Virus record (IMG/VR): IMGVR_UViG_3300009695_000004
Location: 64,001-122,342 of that record
Source: a virus
Strand: one strand, 5' to 3'
DNA: 58,342 bases
The notes beneath the pieces were generated by a model that did not search any database, was not told where the DNA came from, and saw only the letters and a list, made by a program, of their open reading frames with translations. The position numbers and the translations under genes are program-made. This document shows positions 25,310 through 33,232 of the stretch, one piece after another (position 1 is the first letter of the stretch; each line of letters opens with the position of its first letter).

Positions 25310-25338
25310 GTTACAATTAGTAAATACTAGTGTAAACT
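25310..25338 (+). promoter_or_regulatory. Candidate promoter for tailspike leader
   Basis: GTTACA, 17 bases, TAAACT (four of six matches in each box). The same variant -10 TAAACT occurs at 51745-51750 on the minus strand. The predicted start adjoins a structured leader. Confidence 0.35.
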
Positions 25339-25349
25339 AAGTCATACCA

Positions 25350-25400
25350 ACGGTTGCAAGGATTTTAAAACCACATAGGATTCTATTCTTCATTAACCGT
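25350..25400 (+). ncRNA. Candidate structured leader RNA before tailspike
   Basis: ACGGTT (25350) pairs with AACCGT (25395) around an inner hairpin ATAG-GATT-CTAT (25375-25386). A strong terminator follows at 25410. Promoter, folded RNA and terminator in 135 bases suggest a short separate RNA or an attenuator for the tailspike gene. Confidence 0.3.
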
Positions 25401-25409
25401 CACAGAATA

Positions 25410-25451
25410 AAATGGGAATTAATTCACCAATTAGTTTCCATTTCTCTTTTA
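25410..25451 (+). terminator. Strong terminator, 15-bp stem
   Basis: AAATGGGAATTAATT pairs with AATTAGTTTCCATTT (two G-U pairs) across CACC, then CTCTTTT. Confidence 0.8.
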
Positions 25452-25484
25452 ATCAAATCAAATAAAATGGAATTTTTATTGCAA

Positions 25485-25501
25485 CAATTCAAAAATAATA
25501 T
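25485..25501 (+). repeat. Gene-junction motif, perfect copy before tailspike
   Basis: CAATTCAAAAATAATAT, 20 bases upstream of a 15-codon leader frame. Confidence 0.7.
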
Positions 25502-25521
25502 ATGAAAAGGAATGGTTCTTT

Positions 25522-25569
25522 ATGAATAAATATACACAAAATATGAATAATTATACGGAGGTTTTATAA
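25522..25569 (+). CDS. Possible 15-residue leader peptide
   Basis: A frame MNKYTQNMNNYTEVL starts 10 bases after AAAAGGAATGG and ends in TAA that overlaps the tailspike ATG by one base (TAATG). If translated it would couple tailspike translation to its own. It may also be chance. Confidence 0.3.
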   Translation: MNKYTQNMNNYTEVL

Positions 25570-27092
25570 TGGGATCATTGAAAATGACTCAAGATATAAA
25601 AACAATACAATCAGACTTGGCAAATATTGTGCAACAAGTAAACAATACAATGTCACAAGTTTCTATACAAAATATAATAAATACTTATAAACGAGTTAGA
25701 TTTAAAAGCGGTATTTATAATATAGATTTATCAAGTGGTGTAGGTCTTAATGTTAATACAGGTAATGTAATAGAATTTGAAAACGGTGCAATACTCCAAG
25801 CTATTGGAGGTAATTTAGGTAATTATAAGATTTTAGCTATTAATAATGTCAATAATGTAATTATTAAAAATCCAACTATAATAGGCGAAAGGGATACCCA
25901 TATAGGGACAACTGATGAATGGGGAATGGGTATTAGTATTCAAATTTCACAAAATATAAAAATTACTAATGCTTCATGTTCTAAATGTTGGGGCGATGGT
26001 ATTTATATAGGTGATTTAAACGAGAATTTAATATTTGAAAATACTATATGCGATAGCAATAGAAGACAAGGAATATCCCTTATAAGTTGCAAAAATTTAA
26101 CTATGAAAAATACTAAACTTACTAATACAAGCGGAACATTACCAAGTTGTGGACTAGATATTGAACCAAACCCAACAACAGTTTATGGTCTTGAAAATAT
26201 AAATATTGAAAATATATATACAGATAATAACAATAATGCTGGAATTGCAATATATTTAATGTATTCTAAAAATACTGATAAAATAATTTCTATAAATATT
26301 AAAAACCATATTGATAAAAATAGTATAAATGGTATGTATATCGGCTGTGCTGATAAGTTAATCGGTTCGATTAACATCGAAAAACCAATATGGAAAGATA
26401 ATAAAAGTCAAGCGTTAATCATTGAGGATTGGTCGTCAACCTCGCCTTTAGTTAATATTATAAATCCATTAATAATTAACCCTCATAGAACAACAACAAC
26501 CGCATTATTATCTAGTGCAAAAACAGGCTCGGCTATATCTATTTATAGGAGTTCAAATGATACTGTAGCAAGTTCATTCGGAAATGTTATAATTGATAAT
26601 CCGACAATTATAAACGATACTGTAAATATTTTTGCTAATATATCTATAGTTGATACGATTTCAAATAGACCATTAGAAAACATATTAATTAGAAATCCGA
26701 TATTTAGTGGTATCTATCAGAGAAATATGGCTTCCTTCGTAACAAATGATATGATGAAAGTTACTGACTATTATCAGCAACACATACTTTCAGCGGCATA
26801 CGCCATGCAAGATGGTGATGTGGTGAAATATTTTACAAATCAAAATGCTACTACCTCTTATTTAATTAACTTAGCTTCTGCCACTCAAATAGGTTGTAAA
26901 ATAATAATTGAAGTTAAAACAGCTCAAAATATTCAAATTTATCCAAATACACATCAAATAAACGGATATACAACGGGGACACAAAGGATGAATAGTAACA
27001 CAGTGGGAAGTAAATTAATAATAGAAAAAACATCTGCTACATTATGGGATGTTACTTATAAAACAGGAGTGTGGACAGTAGCACTACCATAA
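25569..27092 (+). CDS. Right-handed beta-helix tailspike
   Basis: Encodes 507 residues, start chosen by ACGGAGG eight bases upstream. Residues about 1-35 are a coiled-coil trimerisation stem (IKTIQSDLANIVQQVNN). Residues about 40-390 show the N- and I-rich ladder of a parallel beta helix (VIEFENGAILQAIGG, NVIIKNPTII, NLTMKNTKL), as in pectate-lyase-like tailspikes. The C-terminal 100 residues form a separate domain (IIIEVKTAQNIQIYPNTHQI). It probably binds and cleaves surface polysaccharide. Catalytic residues cannot be picked out by eye. Confidence 0.75.
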   Translation: MGSLKMTQDIKTIQSDLANIVQQVNNTMSQVSIQNIINTYKRVRFKSGIYNIDLSSGVGLNVNTGNVIEFENGAILQAIGGNLGNYKILAINNVNNVIIKNPTIIGERDTHIGTTDEWGMGISIQISQNIKITNASCSKCWGDGIYIGDLNENLIFENTICDSNRRQGISLISCKNLTMKNTKLTNTSGTLPSCGLDIEPNPTTVYGLENINIENIYTDNNNNAGIAIYLMYSKNTDKIISINIKNHIDKNSINGMYIGCADKLIGSINIEKPIWKDNKSQALIIEDWSSTSPLVNIINPLIINPHRTTTTALLSSAKTGSAISIYRSSNDTVASSFGNVIIDNPTIINDTVNIFANISIVDTISNRPLENILIRNPIFSGIYQRNMASFVTNDMMKVTDYYQQHILSAAYAMQDGDVVKYFTNQNATTSYLINLASATQIGCKIIIEVKTAQNIQIYPNTHQINGYTTGTQRMNSNTVGSKLIIEKTSATLWDVTYKTGVWTVALP

Positions 27093-27219
27093 ATTAAGTT
27101 ACTACACAATTGGATTATATGGCGCAACAAACCAATTAATTACCAATATAAAATACTGCACGTTTACAATAATATATAATGTATAAATATACAATATAAA
27201 AGGCTTGTTTTAAAGTTTG

Positions 27220-27254
27220 AGCACTTATTAATTAATTTTGGTAGGTGCTTTTAC
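27220..27254 (+). terminator. Terminator after tailspike
   Basis: AGCACTTA and TAGGTGCT pair (one G-U), then TTTTA. Confidence 0.6.
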
Positions 27255-27423
27255 TATACCCTAAAATAAACAAAGAAGAGAGGGAGACGGTCTCCCTCTT
27301 CTTACAAGTATTCTTTGGAATTGTTACATCCCAAAGATAGTATATGCGATTTAAATGAAATTGTAAATAGATAAATTAAATATGTGGTTTCTTAGTTGGA
27401 TTGCAAGCTTACTAAGAGTAATT

Positions 27424-27458
27424 AAAAGAGATTGTATTCCTTAAATATGATCTCTTTT
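27424..27458 (+). terminator. Terminator in HNH leader
   Basis: AAAAGAGAT pairs perfectly with ATCTCTTTT around a 17-base loop, 40 bases before the HNH start. Confidence 0.65.
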
Positions 27459-27497
27459 CCCATTCAACCTCTCATTAAGGAAGGAGAAATAATAATT

Positions 27498-28478
27498 ATG
27501 GAAACTAAAATTTGTAGTAAATGTAAAAAGGAATTAACATTAGATAAATTCGGAACAGATTTAAGTAAAAAAGATGAATTAACCTCAAATTGTAAAGAAT
27601 GTGGAAAAATAAGTCGGGATATATACAGAAAGAAAAAGAGATTGGGAACTTTGGAAATAAAGAAAGTCTCACATGAAGGTATGAAGATTTGTATTATATG
27701 TGACAAAGAATTGGCATTAAATATGTTTGGTAAAGATGTAAGTAGAAGTGATGGATTAAACCCATTATGTAAAAAATGTACAAACGAACAAAGTCACGCA
27801 TATAGAGAAATAAAGAAATTAGAAAAAGGAATTATAGTTAAAATTCCAAAAGAAGGAATGAGATTTTGTACGCATTGTGACAGGGAATTACCATTAGATA
27901 TGTTTGGAAAAGATAAAAGGATTTTAGATGGATTAAATATATATTGTAAAGAATGTGCAAGAGAGCTAGGAAAAAAGTTTAGAATTGATAATCCCGAAAA
28001 AAGGAGAATGGCTTCTAAATTATCTTATATTAATAACAAGGAACAAAAAAGGGAATATGGTAAAAAATACAATGAAGAAAATTCCGAAAAAAAGAAAGTA
28101 GCATGTAAGCGGTGGCTACAAAAAAATCCTGAAAAGAATCGCCAATATTCTCAGAGACGTAGATCAAAGAAACTTAAGTTACCTAATACCTTGACATTAA
28201 AACAATGGGAAGATACTAAACTATATTTTAATAATAAATGTTGCTATTGTGGTGAAGAGGCATCTCTACAACAAGAGCATTTCATACCATTGAATAAAGA
28301 TGGAGAATATACAGAAAAAAATATTATACCCTCCTGTGGAAGCTGCAACAGTAGTAAAAATGATAATAATTTTGAGGATTGGTATCCAAAGTATAAATTT
28401 TACAGTAAATATAGAGAAGATTATATAATTGACTTTATAAATCATAAAAATGAAGAACATAATTCAAATATAATATAG
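27498..28478 (+). CDS. HNH endonuclease with three zinc-knuckle repeats
   Basis: Encodes 326 residues; the ATG at 27498 is chosen because AAGGAAGGAG precedes it, whereas an upstream ATG lies in the terminator loop. Residues 3-40, about 62-100 and about 122-160 are three copies of a C-x2-C ... D-x-F-G-x-D ... L-x-x-x-C-x2-C module (CSKCKKELTLDKFG, CIICDKELALNMFG, CTHCDRELPLDMFG). A basic linker leads to an HNH core at about 245-300: CCYCGEE, QEHFIPL, CGSCNSSK. The modules probably read the target site. Free-standing between tailspike and tyrosine recombinase genes. Confidence 0.8.
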   Translation: METKICSKCKKELTLDKFGTDLSKKDELTSNCKECGKISRDIYRKKKRLGTLEIKKVSHEGMKICIICDKELALNMFGKDVSRSDGLNPLCKKCTNEQSHAYREIKKLEKGIIVKIPKEGMRFCTHCDRELPLDMFGKDKRILDGLNIYCKECARELGKKFRIDNPEKRRMASKLSYINNKEQKREYGKKYNEENSEKKKVACKRWLQKNPEKNRQYSQRRRSKKLKLPNTLTLKQWEDTKLYFNNKCCYCGEEASLQQEHFIPLNKDGEYTEKNIIPSCGSCNSSKNDNNFEDWYPKYKFYSKYREDYIIDFINHKNEEHNSNII

Positions 28479-28491
28479 AGGAGATACATAC

Positions 28492-29529
28492 ATGGCTCGA
28501 AAAACTTTCAGAAAACTGATAACTTCTCCAGAATTAATAGAGCAAATAAATCCCATCAACAAAGTATTAGTGAAGAAGTTTTTAAAATATAAAAATGCTA
28601 AATGTTCTGACACGACTATAGTTAATTACGAATCAGACCTAAATATATATTTTTGCTATAACATAGTTGAGAACGAAAATAAGTCTTTTATAAATACTAA
28701 AAAATTAGAAATGTCAGATTTTTTTGATTATGGATTATTGGAGTTAAAATGGAGTGGAAATAGATATCTTAGAATAAGAAGCTTAATGAATAGTTTTAGT
28801 GATTTTATAGTTAACTTTATGGATGAAGATTATCCTAATTTTAAAAATATAGTCAATAACTCTGTGACAAAAGTTGAAAAAATTCCAGTTAGAAAGAAAA
28901 CAATAATTTTACCAGAGCAAGTTTATAAGTTAAAAGATATTTTAATAGCAGACGATAAATTACAGGAAGCTGTATATTTAATGCTATTGGCAAGTTCCGG
29001 TTCAAGAATTAGCGAATCTTTTAGGATCGACATAGACATGATAGATGAAAATAATACAGCATTTGAGGGTTTATTTTTAGAAACCACATGTGATTTAAAA
29101 ACAAAAGGTCATGGTAAAACAGGTTTGATGATGACACGTTTTATTATAAAAGATGTATTTTTACCTATATTTAAACAATGGTTACCTGTAAGAGAAACTA
29201 TAATGAAAGAAAATGGAAAAGAACATAATAAGATGTTTATCAAGCCCAACGGAGAACCTTCTACAGATAATATAATAAGAGGCTGGATTAGTAAATGGGA
29301 GAAGATATTGGAAATAGATTTATACGCCCACGCATTTCGTCATTTTATTGTTAGTGATCTTACAAGAAAAGGTTGCTCAAGTGACTTTATTGTAGCAGTT
29401 ATGAAATGGAAAAGTGGAACAGTAATGTATAATATCTACAATGATATTGAGGATAAAGATAGAAAGTGGAAAGATATAGATAAATTAAAAGAGTCCATGC
29501 TCTTACAAAATTTAAATATAGCAGATTAA
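28492..29529 (+). CDS. Tyrosine recombinase
   Basis: Encodes 345 residues after AGAGGAGATACATAC. Residues about 15-120 resemble the core-binding SAM-like domain. The catalytic domain shows the first arginine in SSGSRISESFR, a lysine in KTKGHGKTG, HAFRH (H-x-x-R), tryptophan replacing the second histidine in MKWKSG, and the tyrosine in TVMYNIYND. All needed residues seem present, so it should be active. It lies in the late region, not near an obvious attachment site, so dimer resolution or inversion of nearby DNA is as likely as integration, which the serine integrase can serve. Confidence 0.8.
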   Translation: MARKTFRKLITSPELIEQINPINKVLVKKFLKYKNAKCSDTTIVNYESDLNIYFCYNIVENENKSFINTKKLEMSDFFDYGLLELKWSGNRYLRIRSLMNSFSDFIVNFMDEDYPNFKNIVNNSVTKVEKIPVRKKTIILPEQVYKLKDILIADDKLQEAVYLMLLASSGSRISESFRIDIDMIDENNTAFEGLFLETTCDLKTKGHGKTGLMMTRFIIKDVFLPIFKQWLPVRETIMKENGKEHNKMFIKPNGEPSTDNIIRGWISKWEKILEIDLYAHAFRHFIVSDLTRKGCSSDFIVAVMKWKSGTVMYNIYNDIEDKDRKWKDIDKLKESMLLQNLNIAD

Positions 29530-29584
29530 CAACAACACTAGGAAGGAAGGTTTACATGAGTTCAATTTGAAAGGGGAAATTATA

Positions 29585-30079
29585 ATGGCAGAAGAAAGAT
29601 GTAATGATTGTAAGCCATCAGTTTTGGTAATAGAACTAACAAAAAGGGTTGATAAGATAGAGGATAAATTTGAAAAGGTTGATACTAGATTTGAAAAAAT
29701 TGATGAAAAGATGGATGTAATTACCAAGGAAACTAATGCAAGTATATCAGGCTTAAAGGAATCATATGCTGAAACAAGAGCATATGCAAAAGCTACTCTT
29801 GAACAAATTTCAGATTTGAAAAGTCTCTTTAAAAATAACAATGAAAGTAATCTTGGATTAATTATGCAAATGATGAAAACAAATTCAGATGCAATAGTTA
29901 TGAATAATAAGACTAATTTAGAAGCTAATAAAATTACAGCGAATATTACTAAAGAAATTGAAATTGATAAGACTTCAGGACGCATAGAAGTTACTAAAAG
30001 TAAAGCTGCTCTCTTCGGTACGATAATCGCAGCAATAGTTACAGTTATTGCCGTTATTATAGAAAAAATATGGAAATAA
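29585..30079 (+). CDS. XhlA-like lysis accessory membrane protein
   Basis: Encodes 164 residues; the ATG at 29585 follows GAAAGGGG. Residues about 15-65 form a coiled coil (RVDKIEDKFEKVDTRFEKID), and residues about 140-160 a transmembrane helix (ALFGTIIAAIVTVIAVIIEK) near the C-terminus. The layout coiled coil plus terminal membrane anchor, directly before endolysin and holin, is that of the haemolysin XhlA family, which assists lysis at the membrane. It is longer than the usual 70-90 residues. Confidence 0.65.
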   Translation: MAEERCNDCKPSVLVIELTKRVDKIEDKFEKVDTRFEKIDEKMDVITKETNASISGLKESYAETRAYAKATLEQISDLKSLFKNNNESNLGLIMQMMKTNSDAIVMNNKTNLEANKITANITKEIEIDKTSGRIEVTKSKAALFGTIIAAIVTVIAVIIEKIWK

Positions 30080-30105
30080 AAAGGAATTAATAAGGAGGAA
30101 AATCA

Positions 30106-31203
30106 ATGTTTGAAATTATCACAATCGAGCAATTACTAATAAAATTAAACAATTATCATCACACAGAACTTCATGTGCATCATACTTGGAAACCGGAGCA
30201 CAAAGATTTCAATGGTTCAAATGGTTTACAATTACAACAAGGTATGAGAAATTATCATGTTAATTCTTTAGGATGGGCAGATATTGGACAACATGTGACA
30301 TTGTTACCTGATGGTAGTTTTGTAACAGGAAGAGATTTTGGTCAAACTCCTGCTTCAATATCTGGATATAACACTGGAGGATTTGCATGTGAAATGTTGG
30401 GCAATTTTGATATTGGGAATGACGTTTTAGAAGGCAAACAAAAAGATAGCATTTTAAGACTTGCTAAATACTTCAATGATAAAAATAGATATATACGATT
30501 CCACCGGGAAAACGCCGCAAAGACATGTCCCGGAACATCTATAGATAAAGCAGTATTTATGAATGAAGTTGTTAATTATGGAACTCAACCTGTCTCCCCT
30601 ACTACCTCACCATCAAGAGGAAATACACCGACCCCTACTCCACTACCTGTAGAAGAAACAGCATTAGAAAAAGCTAAAAAGTATGTAGGTGATAGATGCT
30701 TAGAATTACAGAAAAAGATAAATGTTTTAATAAGAGCGGGATTATTAAATATACCCCTACTTGTGGAGGACTCGGACTTCGGAGCGAAGAGTTATAATGC
30801 AGTCATACAAATACAACAGAAATATGGCCTAACACCAGACGGTTTAAGTGGATTTCAGACCTTCCAAAAACTCGATTCTATAATTGCCGAAATGAATAAG
30901 CCTAAAGAACAACCTAAGCCTTCATATGACTTCAAATCTCTTCAAAATTTTATTAACGCCGTAGAAGACAATATTCCTGGAAAAGAAACGCTTTCAAAAT
31001 GCCCTATAGTAAAGTATGGCTCAAGGGGTAACGTCGTTAAATGGGTTCAAAATAGGCTAGTTTACTTGGGATATAGTTGCGTATGTGATGGAATCTTTGG
31101 TAACGCCACTAAGTTAGTAGTTATCAAATGGCAAAATGCAAAGGGTTTGACGCCAGATGCAATAATTGGCAATATGTCATGGAGAAAGCTATTAAATCTA
31201 TAA
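30106..31203 (+). CDS. Endolysin, N-acetylmuramoyl-L-alanine amidase
   Basis: Encodes 365 residues. Residues about 15-155 are an Amidase_2/PGRP domain: HVHHTWKP with a zinc histidine, and IRFHRENAAKTCPG with the second histidine and the zinc cysteine. A P/T-rich linker (about 160-185) leads to two peptidoglycan-binding modules, about 195-270 (FGAKSYNAVIQIQQKYGL) and 290-365 (YLGYSCVCDGIFGNATK). There is no signal peptide, so release depends on the holin encoded downstream. It cuts the bond between muramic acid and the stem peptide. Confidence 0.92.
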   Translation: MFEIITIEQLLIKLNNYHHTELHVHHTWKPEHKDFNGSNGLQLQQGMRNYHVNSLGWADIGQHVTLLPDGSFVTGRDFGQTPASISGYNTGGFACEMLGNFDIGNDVLEGKQKDSILRLAKYFNDKNRYIRFHRENAAKTCPGTSIDKAVFMNEVVNYGTQPVSPTTSPSRGNTPTPTPLPVEETALEKAKKYVGDRCLELQKKINVLIRAGLLNIPLLVEDSDFGAKSYNAVIQIQQKYGLTPDGLSGFQTFQKLDSIIAEMNKPKEQPKPSYDFKSLQNFINAVEDNIPGKETLSKCPIVKYGSRGNVVKWVQNRLVYLGYSCVCDGIFGNATKLVVIKWQNAKGLTPDAIIGNMSWRKLLNL

Positions 31204-31217
31204 TTCAAATATAATAT
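31202..31217 (+). repeat. Gene-junction motif before holin
   Basis: AATTCAAATATAATAT begins at the endolysin stop and ends 12 bases before AAGGAG. Confidence 0.65.
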
Positions 31218-31242
31218 TAAAATTTAAGGAGATGTATTATTA

Positions 31243-31689
31243 ATGGAAAACCAATTATTAGACATGTTAATGAAATTTGTACTCAGTGCTTTAGGAGTGG
31301 TAGGAACTTATGCTCTTGCTAGACTTTCTTTATTCTTAGAAGCTAAGAAATTACAAGTAGTTGCTTCAGAAGGTGCAATCAATTATAACCACGCATTAGA
31401 TATTGCAAAGGGATTATATTTAGTCCTAGAACAAGAATTCGCTGGAATCGCACAAGCAGGATTCGATAAGAAAGCAGAAATGGATAATAGATTATTAGAA
31501 GTATTTCCTCAGATTACGGCAGTAGAATTATCTGCTATTAATAAAGAAATATGGAGTCAGATTAATGAGAAAATTATAACTCCTATAATCACTCCAGTTC
31601 CAGTTGTTGTAGAAGTAAAAGTTGTTCCTGTAGAAGATACTCCATCACCCACTATTGAATTAGGAGTGCCACAAGATTCTGACATTTAA
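31243..31689 (+). CDS. Holin, LL-H family-like
   Basis: Encodes 148 residues. A single N-terminal membrane helix (about 10-32, FVLSALGVVGTYALARLSLFL) is followed by a helical cytoplasmic domain (KKLQVVASEGAINYNHALDIAKGLYLV with a break), the pattern of phage holins of the LL-H type. The C-terminal 35 residues are a valine/proline-rich tail. Its place directly after the endolysin supports the call. Confidence 0.7.
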   Translation: MENQLLDMLMKFVLSALGVVGTYALARLSLFLEAKKLQVVASEGAINYNHALDIAKGLYLVLEQEFAGIAQAGFDKKAEMDNRLLEVFPQITAVELSAINKEIWSQINEKIITPIITPVPVVVEVKVVPVEDTPSPTIELGVPQDSDI

Positions 31690-31691
31690 TA

Positions 31692-31749
31692 TCTTTAATA
31701 ATCACATAACATTCTTTAAATATAACGATAAACGTACGATTATTAAAGA
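31692..31749 (+). repeat. 12-bp inverted repeat after holin
   Basis: TCTTTAATAATC (31692-31703) and GATTATTAAAGA (31738-31749) are perfect complements around 34 bases. A second hairpin ATTAAAAG/CTTTTAAT follows directly. No clean T run, so this is not a simple terminator. Confidence 0.7.
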
Positions 31750-31791
31750 AAATTAAAAGATGACTTTTAATGAAATGTAAAAATATCAATC

Positions 31792-31824
31792 AGAGATGGG
31801 TTAATTCCTATCTCTTCTATTCTA
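31792..31824 (+). terminator. Hairpin terminator after holin
   Basis: AGAGATGGG pairs with CCTATCTCT (one G-U) across TTAATT, then TCTATTCTAT. Confidence 0.55.
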
Positions 31825-31845
31825 TAAAGAAAGGAATGATTATTT

Positions 31846-32118
31846 ATGAGAACTTGTAGTGGCATCTTCCCATTGCAACAATGCCCATTGACTACAGTTG
31901 AAAATCAAGAAATATTAAAACCAATTTTAGATGCAAAGAAAGCAAGTGAAGCACAGCTTGTCGGATTCTTGCCTACAGTATCACCTTGTAGTATCTCTAT
32001 AAATTATGGAGATTTTATGCCAATTGAGTTTTTAGAAACTTCTGAGAATTCAGCGTCAATTTCTAGTATAAGAGTAGCTACGATAGGAACGTCATATATG
32101 CTGCAAGTGGAGTATTAG
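31846..32118 (+). CDS. Small protein of unknown function
   Basis: Encodes 90 residues after AAAGGAATGATTATTT. Three cysteines (TCSGIFPLQQCPL, SPCSI) and a strand-rich second half without charge clusters; no signal peptide or membrane helix. It lies after the lysis cassette between two terminators, so it is transcribed as a single gene unit. Not recognised. Confidence 0.6.
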   Translation: MRTCSGIFPLQQCPLTTVENQEILKPILDAKKASEAQLVGFLPTVSPCSISINYGDFMPIEFLETSENSASISSIRVATIGTSYMLQVEY

Positions 32119-32137
32119 AATACAGTTTTTATTGGAA

Positions 32138-32167
32138 GGCACATCTGAGATAGGTGTGTCTTTTTGT
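32138..32167 (+). terminator. Intrinsic terminator
   Basis: GGCACATCT pairs with AGGTGTGTC, with G-U pairs that are only favourable in the plus-strand RNA, followed by TTTTTG. Confidence 0.7.
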
Positions 32168-32226
32168 TATGTAAAAAATTAGGAATGTAAAAAACAGTAT
32201 GTTAAAAATGGTAAGGAGAGATGTAA

Positions 32227-32418
32227 ATGTATAAACAATTTAAAGGATATAAATGTTATAGCGTACCTCAAAAGGATTTTCTATTATCAAGAGGTCTAGA
32301 GTATATAACAGTTGCTTTAGATCCAACTACACGTTCTACTTTTTGGCTATTTCTCAGAAATGAAATTTTAGATAGTTCTCTTACTGAATGGCAAGAGAAT
32401 AAATCTAAATTACGCTAA
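32227..32418 (+). CDS. Small conserved-type protein, unknown
   Basis: Encodes 63 residues after AAGGAGAGATGTAA. The sequence (YSVPQKDFLLSRGLEYITVALDPTTRSTFWLF, split here) reads like the short DUF5659-type proteins common in clostridia, which pair a 'stop at the C-terminus of a one-domain strand-helix' pattern. The resemblance is from memory and weak. Its stop overlaps the ribosome site of the next gene. Confidence 0.6.
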   Translation: MYKQFKGYKCYSVPQKDFLLSRGLEYITVALDPTTRSTFWLFLRNEILDSSLTEWQENKSKLR

Positions 32419-32435
32419 GGAGTTGAATGTAGAAG

Positions 32436-33032
32436 ATGGTACTTGAAGAAATAACTCGACAAAGACAATTAGACGTATTGGAATTACTTTTTGAAGTTAA
32501 TAAAGAAATTGATAGTGAGTTTGAAGCTCATAGATTGATTACCGAAACATTCAAAAAGATAAAATTAGAAAATAATTTAGAACACTATAATATAACTGCA
32601 TATGTAAAGGATGATTTAAAACGGAAATGGAAAAATTCCAAAGGTGAAAGAAATGAGTTTATAAAAATATTCATGAATGAAATAGACGCTGCTACAGAAA
32701 ATTATGAAGTGTCTAGATCGGAAGTCCTGTTTTTATATTCATTATGTCCATATTTACTTTGGGAAGAAAATTTGCTTGTAGATAAAGATGGATTGCCTTT
32801 AAACCAGAAAAGACTTTGTGAGGAATTAGATTTAAATAGAAGAATTGTATCTGATAGAATGAAATCATTAGAACATAAGAAATGCCTAATTCGTATCTAT
32901 GCAGGAAGAGACGTATACTTTTTAGTCAATCCAAATCTGATGTTTAAAGGGCAGGAGATTAATAAAAGCTTGCCGAAACTGTTTGATATGATAGGTTATG
33001 AGTATAAGAATACTAAGATAAAAACTCCCTAA
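32436..33032 (+). CDS. Winged-helix DNA-binding protein, RepL-like or regulator
   Basis: Encodes 198 residues. Residues about 115-165 form a winged helix: NQKRLCEELDLNRRIVSDRM is a good helix-turn-helix, followed by KCLIRIYAGRDVYFLVNP as the wing. The N-terminal 110 residues are helical. Such proteins serve as plasmid RepL-type initiators or as phage regulators. It sits between lysis genes and the integrase region, which would suit a control gene. No way to choose between the options from sequence alone. Confidence 0.55.
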   Translation: MVLEEITRQRQLDVLELLFEVNKEIDSEFEAHRLITETFKKIKLENNLEHYNITAYVKDDLKRKWKNSKGERNEFIKIFMNEIDAATENYEVSRSEVLFLYSLCPYLLWEENLLVDKDGLPLNQKRLCEELDLNRRIVSDRMKSLEHKKCLIRIYAGRDVYFLVNPNLMFKGQEINKSLPKLFDMIGYEYKNTKIKTP

Positions 33033-33066
33033 TTTCGTTGAATATAGCGACTTTGAGGGAGTTTTT
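33020..33066 (+). terminator. Terminator overlapping winged-helix gene stop
   Basis: AAAAACTCCCT pairs perfectly with AGGGAGTTTTT (11 bp); the stop codon lies at the end of the left arm. Confidence 0.8.
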
Positions 33067-33127
33067 ATGTGCATTATTATTCACATGTCAAGTATTTTAA
33101 ACCTAGTGTTTTCAATGATTACTTTTT

Positions 33128-33153
33128 GATATGTGCACAAAAACTCACATATC
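33128..33153 (+). promoter_or_regulatory. Perfect dyad, operator or hairpin
   Basis: GATATGTG and CACATATC are perfect 8-base arms around a 10-base spacer. It lies in the leader of the HNH gene with no T run, so it could be a protein-binding site. Confidence 0.4.
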
Positions 33154-33169
33154 CGATTTTCAAAAGGTT

Positions 33170-33198
33170 ATAGAGGGCAGAGATACTCTCTATTTTTT
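33170..33198 (+). terminator. Terminator in HNH leader
   Basis: ATAGAGGG pairs with CTCTCTAT (one G-U), then TTTTTTA; 35 bases before the HNH start. Confidence 0.6.
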
Positions 33199-33232
33199 AT
33201 GTAGAAATATAGTAATCTAGGAGTGTGTATTG

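Larger units (their letters stand above)
27093..27497 (+). other. 405-base non-coding gap with several hairpins
   Basis: No convincing gene. It holds a terminator (27220-27254), a bulged hairpin around AGGGAGA/TCTCCCT (27281-27297), a stem CTTTGG/CCAAAG near 27313-27337, a stem CTTAGT/ACTAAG near 27390-27415 and a second terminator (27424-27458). The end of the gap is the leader of the HNH gene. Confidence 0.6.

Noticed and set aside
29512-29985. Long minus-strand reading frame opposite the XhlA-like gene
   Set aside because: Mirror of a coiled-coil gene with strong codon bias; no ribosome site, and serine/isoleucine-rich composition typical of antisense frames.
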